A DNA stretch of 64,000 nucleotides, taken from the NCBI GenBank assembly GCA_030374805.1, contig JARGSG010000103.1:62001-126000 (forward strand), in the 5' to 3' direction. The position numbers and the translations under genes are program-made. How positions within the stretch are numbered: the stretch's first letter is position 1; every line of letters starts with the position of its first letter. Positions 57,759 to 64,000 of the stretch are shown one piece after another. Below the pieces are notes generated by a model. That model saw only the letters and a list, made by a program, of their open reading frames with translations. It did no database searches and had not been told where the DNA came from. The stretch comes from Gracilaria gracilis (Eukaryota; Rhodophyta; Florideophyceae; Gracilariales; Gracilariaceae).

Positions 57759-58690
57759 TCGTACGTATCGGTATAAGGCCCATGTGGGACGTGAATGTAG
57801 TCTTATCCCGGTCGGACTCGTCTACTTCAGTTTGCCAATACCCACTGTTGGCGTCCAGTGTGGAGAATATCCGTGCGTCTCCGAGTGAGTCAATGCACTC
57901 GTCCATGCGTGGCAGCGGATAGGTATCCCGTGCGGTCACAGCGTTCAGGCGTCGGTAGTCGACACAGAAGCGGAGGCTTCCGTCCTTCTTCTGAGCGAAT
58001 ACGACCGGACTGGCCCACTCTGCTGCCGAAGGCTCGATCACTCCCGCCGCCAGTTGCTTCGTCACTTCCGTGCGTTCTAACTCTCTCCGTGCGGGTCCTG
58101 CTCTGTATGGCATTTGGAATATGGGTTTCGTCCCTGGTTCCAGATGTATACGATGCTTGGCGGCCGAGATTTTGCCCAAGTGGCCGTCCCACATGTCCTG
58201 AAAAGGTCGGAGAAGTTCAAGGACTGCCTCCCGTTCGGATTCGTGTTCAGGGCTGATTTGCACACCCTGGGCCCAGTCTTCTTTGCTAGAGAGTCCGTTC
58301 GGGCTTACACTTCCCCCTTCGGTACCACTCCCCCCCTTCTTAGAGTCGTCGCTCTGCGGCGAGTCCGACCGGGGTTGTGATGAGTGCAATGGGGGGACGG
58401 TTAGAGCGAGTCCGATAACGGTTCGTTTGTGCAAACGAACCGTGCGGTCAGATAGGTTGGCTACTCGCACGAAGAAGGGGACATCCGGGCGGAGATCCAT
58501 AATTCCATTTGCAAGCAACGTGAGCTCCAGCGTCGAACCCGTTCGGTGATGAGACTGTAAAAAGACCAAACCGGACGCTTTGGTTGTGACCTGAACCTGC
58601 GTTTCCGACATAGGTGGCAATGTGACTTGGCGCGCGACGTGGACCTTGTTTGGATGGGGTAGCACGTTCGGATGATATCGGATATTGCCG
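57759..58690 (-). CDS. Reverse transcriptase N-terminal half
   Basis: The frame includes the pre-RT linker (VARQVTLPPMSETQVQVTTK; FVRVANLSDRTVRLHKRTVI) and RT blocks FQMPYRAGPARRELERTEV, GVIEPSAAEWASPVVFAQKK, LRFCVDYRRLNAVTARDTYP and FSTLDANSGYWQTEV, with the first catalytic aspartate in TLDAN. After TTFTSHMGL the next conserved block appears in another frame. The frame is open upstream to 58788, where it overlaps the protease frame. Confidence 0.9.
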
Positions 58691-59200
58691 TACGTTCGTG
58701 GGTGTTTGAGGTCCATAGGCGTGGGACAATATCGATATCGGACGGGAGTGTTGCAACAGGATGGTCCGTTTTGGTGGTAATATTCCAAGTACGTATCGAT
58801 CTATGAACGACGTGCCGAGAATGACACTGGTGGAGAGGTTCGATACGACAAGGAATTGTACCTTTACGTGTAGATCACCGATACGGACCGTTAGCGGCAA
58901 GACTCCGATGACGTCCATTCGATTTCGGGACGCATCGGTGATGCGTGGTTTTAAGTCCGTGCGGAGGCGAGATTGCCATCGGGGTGGCAAGTGACGCTCG
59001 TGGATGAGACACGGACCGGCTCCTGTGTCTAGTACGCCCGTTAACGGATACATGATTGCTGATGTCAGACCGACAGACAGATGTACTTTGTAATTTGCGC
59101 TGGCCAGTAGAACCGTATCGTTCAGTCGCTCAGGGGCGTCCAGGGGACAGGTCAGTACTTCCGACTCCATTCTGGGGTCGGGTGCGACAGGAACTGACAT
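58448..59200 (-). CDS. Retropepsin-like aspartic protease region of pol
   Basis: LTGVLDTGAGPCLIHERHLP holds the catalytic D-T-G. LTVRIGDLHVKVQFLVVS and SVILGTSFIDRYVLGILP supply the later strands and the 'iLG..fl' motif of Ty3/gypsy proteases. The useful homology ends near 58720; below that, the sequence conserved with pol linkers is in the overlapping RT frame. A frameshift, programmed or mutational, must lie around 58730-58780. Confidence 0.85.
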   Translation of the reverse strand: MSVPVAPDPRMESEVLTCPLDAPERLNDTVLLASANYKVHLSVGLTSAIMYPLTGVLDTGAGPCLIHERHLPPRWQSRLRTDLKPRITDASRNRMDVIGVLPLTVRIGDLHVKVQFLVVSNLSTSVILGTSFIDRYVLGILPPKRTILLQHSRPISILSHAYGPQTPTNVRQYPISSERATPSKQGPRRAPSHIATYVGNAGSGHNQSVRFGLFTVSSPNGFDAGAHVACKWNYGSPPGCPLLRASSQPI

Positions 59201-59418
59201 TGTGGGGCTGCGTTTCCTCGGAGGAGACGGTGCCCCTACGCGTCCTCCGGTTCGTTTCCCTGCTCCGGAACAGACTCATCGACTAGCATTGCCGCTTGCT
59301 GTTGAGACGGGTATGCCATCCGATGCTGTACGACTTGGCGAAAGCCGACATTGGGATTCTGGGGCGGAACCTTCCGTGCGGATGTAGAACCACTGTAGTA
59401 GCCTTCGTCACGTCGTTG

Positions 59419-61440
59419 CTAGTAGTTCGCCTCCCTAATGGCCAGCAGCTTTTCCTTTACGTCCGGAGGCAACAGTTGACAACAGTTAGCGTCCCGTGAC
59501 AGGCAGATCCGACACGGTCTGTCCCTCTGGTTCCGATCGTGAAGGTTCTGAGCCCTAGAGCTCGTTTGACTCGGGTAAGACCGAACGTATTGCGCGGGTG
59601 TCGAGGTGGTGGGGGTGGTGGGTGGTGAGGGCATGGTGGAACCACGAGAGACCACGAGGACCTCATCACCCTCGTCGTCCGATAGGGAATAGGTCGAGGC
59701 TGAGGGAGACTCGACGCTATTGATCTTCCGAATCGTACGTGAGGCTTGAGGGCGTGCGGAGGCACTCTGGGTATCCACACGTACGGACTGTCGTCGCGAG
59801 GCGCGATGGGTGTCGCCATACGACTCGGCATACCGAGCGAGCGCGTCGTATCCGATGTTCGGGTGCGACGTGAGGTGATTTCTCACCTTCGAACGAATGG
59901 CGGGCAGTAGTCCTTCGACGTAAATACCTTTTAGGTTCCGATCGGTAAATACATTACCGCATCGTAAGGCCTTCGTCCAGAGTTTCTGAGCGAACTCCGT
60001 TTCGGACATGCCGGAGGATTGACGGTAAAGCGTCACCTCCGAGCACGCGTCGGCGATGATCTCATCCGTAGCGTACGTCTTGAGTAGAAAGTTCACGACT
60101 TCCTCGTACGTATGGAGTGCCTCGTCGCGAGGCGAGTCGACGGCACCCGACTCGCCGACCAGTCGGGACTGTACCAAAGCGTGTGCTGCTCCGGTGAGGT
60201 AGAACTGGAAGCACCAGAGTGCTGCCCCTTCCGTCAGTCCGTTATGGTTGCAGGCGGTCTTGAACCGCTGCAGGAAATTAAGAACGGAGATGGGGTCCGT
60301 TCCAGAAAAAGAATTGCCTTTCATCTGGACATTCAATTTGTTTTGGTAGCGGGCAATTTTGCGCGCCACCCTCGAGTCGTACTTCTGGCTACGTCGCAGC
60401 AGCCTGTACGTACGGTAGTCCACGACCTTCGTGAACTTCTCGTTCAGGGGCCGAATGCGCTTCAGCGCGGACGTGTCCGAACGGGAACGACGCCGTCCAG
60501 ACCTGCTGTTCCTACGGGGGCTCCGCGAGTCCCCGTCATCTTCTGTGTCCGTCCGTTCGTCCTCTGATGACGAGCGGGAGGACTCAGAGTCCGTGTGGGA
60601 GTGTCGCCGTCCTCTGCGATGGCGACGCTTCCTCCGTCTGCGTGTCGAGTGGTCCGAATCGGAATGTCCGCTTGGTTTACTGCTTCGTTTGCGGCGATCC
60701 CTATCCTCTTCGGAGGAATCGTCCGAGCTTCCGTCCGGGCCGTCCTGTTGTATAATAGGCGGGAGGTAAACATCGGTCGGGTCCCTCTGCGGGCCCTTCT
60801 TCATGTCCGATCGTTCGCCTCTCACGCCGCGATGAGGTGCTTTGTCCGCTCGGTCAATATCGAGCTTTGGGGGGTTGGTCGGTAGCTTGGCTACCAAGGC
60901 GGCCAATGTACTGCTCAGATTAGCTTGCAGTCCCATATCCGTACGGTCGGCCTTCATCACCTCGTGCACAAGGTGACGCACGATCGGTGGAACGTCACGG
61001 CGCATCAGTTCCGGGACGCGTTCCTTGAGATATAACTCGACCGCTATCGGGACATGAACTTCAATTTCCGTTCGGAGTCCTTCCAGAGCGTACGGAGCAA
61101 TCTCTGTCCACAATTGGTGGGCCGGAATACGTTCGGTTTGCGGCGGTGGGGGTCCAGCTGTACTCTGCGCCGGCTGTGCCTCCGTGCCAACTGCGGCACC
61201 AGGATTCCTGTCCGTCCGTTTCTTCCGTCCTTTCGGGTCGGTCTGCAAGTTACCCCTGCGGATAATCCGCTCGGGTTCTTCTGAGGGAGCCGCGTAGGCC
61301 GTGGCGTTGCTGCGGATACTTCGGCGGCCTACCGAAGCGTGGCCCGAAGCGGCGCCAGGGGCGACCAAAGCGGACTCGGCGTTATCTTTTCCGACTACAA
61401 ACCCTTCTCCTTGCTCTCCGTGCGGACCGTGCGAACTCAT
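59419..61440 (-). CDS. Gag polyprotein (673 aa)
   Basis: The ATG at 61440 is 76 bp inside the 5' LTR edge. The N terminus (about 1-210) is polar. An Arg/Ser-rich stretch (STRRRRKRRHRRGRRHS; SRSPRRNSRSGRRRSRSD) spans about 260-325. The capsid-like domain follows (SGTDPISVLNFLQRFKTACN; YEEVVNFLLKTYATDEIIAD; SSGMSETEFAQKLWTKALRC; YVEGLLPAIRSKVRNHL), matching the Ty3 retrotransposon Gag pattern. Near the C terminus is an incomplete zinc-knuckle-like segment (CRICLSRDANCC). The SR-rich block before the capsid is unusual. It packages the element RNA into particles. Confidence 0.88.
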   Translation of the reverse strand: MSSHGPHGEQGEGFVVGKDNAESALVAPGAASGHASVGRRSIRSNATAYAAPSEEPERIIRRGNLQTDPKGRKKRTDRNPGAAVGTEAQPAQSTAGPPPPQTERIPAHQLWTEIAPYALEGLRTEIEVHVPIAVELYLKERVPELMRRDVPPIVRHLVHEVMKADRTDMGLQANLSSTLAALVAKLPTNPPKLDIDRADKAPHRGVRGERSDMKKGPQRDPTDVYLPPIIQQDGPDGSSDDSSEEDRDRRKRSSKPSGHSDSDHSTRRRRKRRHRRGRRHSHTDSESSRSSSEDERTDTEDDGDSRSPRRNSRSGRRRSRSDTSALKRIRPLNEKFTKVVDYRTYRLLRRSQKYDSRVARKIARYQNKLNVQMKGNSFSGTDPISVLNFLQRFKTACNHNGLTEGAALWCFQFYLTGAAHALVQSRLVGESGAVDSPRDEALHTYEEVVNFLLKTYATDEIIADACSEVTLYRQSSGMSETEFAQKLWTKALRCGNVFTDRNLKGIYVEGLLPAIRSKVRNHLTSHPNIGYDALARYAESYGDTHRASRRQSVRVDTQSASARPQASRTIRKINSVESPSASTYSLSDDEGDEVLVVSRGSTMPSPPTTPTTSTPAQYVRSYPSQTSSRAQNLHDRNQRDRPCRICLSRDANCCQLLPPDVKEKLLAIREANY

Positions 61441-61496
61441 ATCGAGTGTATCGGTTCCAAGTCGTGTCTGAAACTCCGTACGGTCTCGAATTCCAC

Positions 61497-61514
61497 TTCT
61501 AAGTCGGGAGACCA
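61497..61514 (-). other. Primer-binding site of the retrotransposon
   Basis: One base after the inner edge of the 5' LTR the minus strand reads TGGTCTCCCGACTTAGAA. TGG is complementary to a tRNA 3' CCA. The rest does not match the usual initiator-methionine primer (TGGTATCAGAG), so another tRNA or a fragment is implied. Confidence 0.65.
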
Positions 61515-61515
61515 G

Positions 61516-62068
61516 TGTGATATAGTACGTATCGGGAGAAAACCCGAAGCGGTCTTGAGAGCGGGAGTCTCCGTAGCACTCGAGGGAGTGACTGTAATGT
61601 GTCCGAACGGAGGAGTAAGGGAGGAAGCACCGGGCGGTCGGAGGGAGAGTGGACGGTCGGTATCACCAAACGTGCTCAGGTACACGTAGTAAGGGTACGG
61701 ACGGTCTAATAAACCTGTACGTTCAGTGCCGGTCGGTCGGTCGGTCGCGCTACTTGGCGAAGAAGACGTTCGGCAAAGGATGCTTGAGGTTTACTGCAGG
61801 CGGTCGGCGAGATCCGAGCTACAACTAAATATCGGGTCTGGGCCCCTAACTATCTACTGTACGACTGGTTCCCTTACATTGCCACAGCCTGGCACGAGCC
61901 TAATCGCCCACGTGTCCCACTTGTACCTTCCGTCCGTCCGTGCGGCACTCGCTCGCTATCCGTACACGTGGCTAAGCCACCATGCCGTGCACACCCCCTT
62001 CGTACGTGAACTACCGATCGGATACATCGTACAGCGCTGCTCGCGCCGTCACAATGTACTATACCACA
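61516..62068 (-). repeat. 5' LTR (553 bp)
   Basis: It matches 50442-50994 except at three positions and has the same TGTG...CACA ends. Confidence 0.97.
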
Positions 62069-62073
62069 CAAAC
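62069..62073 (+). repeat. Target-site duplication CAAAC, right
   Basis: This is the copy of 50437-50441. The interrupted transposase frame resumes at the next base. Confidence 0.9.
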
Positions 62074-62643
62074 GTTGATTTACTCGCGCTAATGGCGCTG
62101 ATAAGGGAAGCATATTATGCTTCGTTTACTAGGGAGACTATCAAAGCTGGTTTTCGGCGCAGTGGTCTATGACCATTGGCACCTGAGCGTTTGCTGAGTG
62201 TGCCACGACCGGCAACTGCGACTCTGGAGAAAACCCTGACAGTGGACGAACTGCAGGTTTTGTTTCAGCAACGCTGTGCGGAGTATAAGGACAGAGTGCT
62301 GGGAGAGGACGCTACTCTACTGGATTGTGGCTACATAGATACAACTAACGGGTGCGTGCTGACAGCGAACCTTGTCATGGAACTTGCTAGGTCTAAGCGA
62401 GCTGCAGACATAGCGCGAAAGGCCGAAGAGCAGCGCAAGCAACTTGCCCGAGCCTCTGCTGCAGACGCTTGTCTCCAAGTGCAGCTGAAGGCCGCACAGG
62501 CCTTCAACTCTGATCGTATGCGTGTGCGGGCTCTCTTGGCGAGGATGTCCGTAGAGCGTTTTAGGGTGCGGCAGCGCCCTATGGCGCTGCGACGCGCGAT
62601 TGCTCGTCGCCGAACGGCTGCTAGGAAGCAGAGGTTCTTATGA
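62074..62643 (+). pseudogene. DD35D transposase, 3' part
   Basis: The frame begins VDLLALMALIREAYYASF then IKAGFRRSGL, in phase with the 5' part once the retrotransposon and one CAAAC are removed. The 'aF...gi...Gf..sGl.P' pattern is typical after the third aspartate of DDE_1 enzymes. A TGA at 62170-62172 interrupts it, and the same frame continues for 156 codons with a helical, Arg/Ala-rich tail (ARSKRAADIARKAEEQRKQL). With the TAA at 49608, the gene carries two nonsense codons besides the insertion. Confidence 0.88.
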
Positions 62644-63065
62644 CGTGGAGCGCTGTGCGAGTTTCAAATAAAGCGTTTTTTGCAGGGCCAATGCACCGTG
62701 CGTGTTCGATCTTTTTCGTCGTTTGCGTACGACGCGAGTGCTGCACTGTTGCCCTAATTTTGGTGTCAGTTTAGCTCTGTTTTGCTTGAAATTCTGACCA
62801 CTCATTTACTGAGACGTGGCGCTTTCAGTGATGTCAGTTTTGTAATTTGGCGCCTTCTGTAGGCTGAAATATAACCTAAACTTTCGTTTCTGTTCGAAAA
62901 AAGCTTTACCCCCCCTTTACCACAGCTCTGGCCTTTTTGTGTGCCCCATATTACCAGGACGTAGAACTGCTGTTGCAGACGTCTACATCCACTGGCAGAG
63001 CGATCTCCCAAATCTAAAATCGTCTCCCAAGACAAGTGCTCACTTGTCCTGAAACGTCTCAAGAC
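62644..63065. other. Downstream flank of the DDE element
   Basis: No gene is seen. AATAAA at 62668-62673 may be the polyadenylation signal of the transposase. A small hairpin (GACAAGTG, ct, CACTTGTC) lies near 63033-63050. The right end of the DDE element should lie here or beyond, but no terminal repeat could be paired. Confidence 0.45.
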
Positions 63066-64000
63066 ATGTCATTTCAACCCTCAAGCTCAGACGCACATGC
63101 TCGCGTCATGGTATCGGATCCAGCTGCTATCAACTGTCTCCCCGACAACGTACAGCCAGTATCACATGACAACAGTGATGTTCTCCATAACGTTTCAATG
63201 TCGCCCATCCCACAACACTCTGTACATTTGGGTGAACAATCCGGCACAGGTAATGCATCTAGCAGCCTTCAATCCGTGCAACGAGCTCATTCGTTAACTG
63301 CTCTGCCAGATGAAGTGCACTCAAGCCAACAAGAAAGCACAAGTGACGTTCATGCATATGACGAAACTGAGGATCAAAGCAATTATACAGCTACGGGTAT
63401 CGACATACCAAAGATTGTACATGATTCATCAATGGATGACAGCGACATGCCATTTTCGCAGGAACTGGAACCAAACGCAGGCGAAGGATCTGAATGTAGC
63501 TCTGATTTTGCAGAATCTTCCCTTGAAAATAATGACTGGCATGCCGAGCTCTTGCATCTTCGCGAGAGCACATGTCGATCTTTGCAATCCAGTGCTGCAG
63601 CCTGCCAACGGCTAGCATTTGATGATAACGAAAGCCAACTGTTTCATAGTTTTGATGATGAGCGTTATGAAAGCGCACCATGGCAGGTCAATGAGGAAGA
63701 ATGGCAGGAATGCGAAACGCATCAGAATTTAGAGGACAGAGCGATTGCATCTAGATCCGGGGGCCTGCCTAATTGGATTTATGACAGTCCATTCGATTCA
63801 ATTGACGTCAACATTGGTGATGTCGATATGTGGTTAGGAGAGAGATATACTACTGAAGCGAACGTGATTCTTGATAATGTTCTGGCAGAATTGGGGGCAA
63901 GATGTTCAATTCGAACTAGACACACTGGAACTACAGAGAACTTTGATGCAGAAACGATCATCTCACCACTCAATCTTCTAAAAGTTTTTGTTCCAGATTC
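63066..64000 (+). CDS. Acidic protein of unknown function, N-terminal 311 residues (runs off the window)
   Basis: The ATG at 63066 begins MSFQPSSSDAHARVMVSDPA and the frame stays open for 311 codons to the right edge. The protein is acidic and Ser-rich (SSMDDSDMPFSQELEPNAGE; SFDDERYESAPWQVNEEEW), probably disordered for the first 200 residues, then looks more folded (GLPNWIYDSPFDSIDVNIGD; MWLGERYTTEANVILDNVLA). No family is recognised. Its placement just after a transposase gene leaves open that it is a second gene of that element or the start of another mobile element. Confidence 0.6.
   Translation, partial: MSFQPSSSDAHARVMVSDPAAINCLPDNVQPVSHDNSDVLHNVSMSPIPQHSVHLGEQSGTGNASSSLQSVQRAHSLTALPDEVHSSQQESTSDVHAYDETEDQSNYTATGIDIPKIVHDSSMDDSDMPFSQELEPNAGEGSECSSDFAESSLENNDWHAELLHLRESTCRSLQSSAAACQRLAFDDNESQLFHSFDDERYESAPWQVNEEEWQECETHQNLEDRAIASRSGGLPNWIYDSPFDSIDVNIGDVDMWLGERYTTEANVILDNVLAELGARCSIRTRHTGTTENFDAETIISPLNLLKVFVPD

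Larger units (their letters stand above)
50442..62068 (-). mobile_element. Ty3/gypsy chromovirus LTR retrotransposon with extra antisense gene (11.6 kb)
   Basis: Two 553-bp LTRs enclose Gag, protease, reverse transcriptase/RNase H and integrase with a C-terminal chromodomain, all on the minus strand. A separate gene of about 795 codons on the plus strand lies between the 3' LTR and the end of integrase. A primer-binding site, polypurine tract and CAAAC duplication are all present. Three LTR differences (about 0.5%) indicate a recent insertion. The pol frame is nevertheless interrupted at least three times, once by a 20-bp tandem duplication. It inserted in antisense orientation into the DD35D transposase gene. 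Confidence 0.95.

Noticed and set aside
61726-62172. Plus-strand frame starting in the LTR and running into the transposase
   Set aside because: The first part is LTR sequence identical to 50652 onward; only the part after 62073 belongs to the transposase.
1-64000. tRNA or rRNA genes
   Set aside because: No cloverleaf with a convincing GTTCRANNC box and no rRNA-like segment was recognised by eye; a tRNA/rRNA scan would be needed to exclude them.

Overview
The window looks like nuclear DNA of a eukaryote: intron-poor, rich in transposable elements, of middling GC, and not assignable to a species from sequence alone. Eukaryotic signs are a CDH1/FZR1-type anaphase-promoting-complex activator, a GCN20/ABCF3-type ABC-F ATPase, and chromodomain Ty3/gypsy, piggyBac, DD35D (pogo/jerky-type) and LINE-type mobile elements. 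The long open frames have no obvious introns. A compact-genome alga or another protist would fit, but this is inference.

Layout. 0.5-5.9 kb: a p62-dynactin-like zinc protein, a Uma2/DUF820-type nuclease-fold protein of bacterial appearance with a damaged coiled-coil tail, and a broken CDH1 gene. 5.9-12 kb: mostly non-coding, with two weak small ORFs and a perfect 22-bp-arm palindrome. 12.0-15.6 kb: a complete DD35D transposon with perfect 30-bp terminal inverted repeats. 15.8-25.9 kb: three divergent paralogues of a tyrosine-recombinase-like protein, mixed with dispersed repeats, a 32-bp-arm palindrome, a 55-bp tandem array and a dead LINE. 26.8-30.5 kb: two intact unknown genes, one with an internal duplication of about 408 bp. 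30.5-34 kb: mostly non-coding, with an EF-G fragment and a coiled-coil ORF. 34.16-37.79 kb: an apparently intact piggyBac element flanked by TTAA, with a convergent accessory gene. 38-46.8 kb: a graveyard of an ABC-F ATPase, a DHRS4-like dehydrogenase, a WD40-repeat gene, retroelement tails and a SAICAR-synthetase-like fragment, around one intact unknown gene. 49.3-62.6 kb: a decayed DD35D transposase gene split by an 11.6-kb chromodomain Ty3/gypsy element (50442-62068; 553-bp LTRs with 3 differences; CAAAC target duplication). The retrotransposon carries an extra antisense gene of about 795 codons. 63.07 kb to the right edge: an open frame that continues out of the window.

How it fits together. 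Four element classes are recognisable with boundaries or coding domains, and at least six host-type genes are represented by broken copies, so the window reads as a mobile-element nest with gene debris. The strongest candidates for something undescribed are the tyrosine-recombinase-like family, the antisense gene of the chromovirus, the two-gene convergent piggyBac, the eukaryotic Uma2 protein, and a short dispersed motif (GTACCAACGGTAC) that recurs in non-coding DNA.
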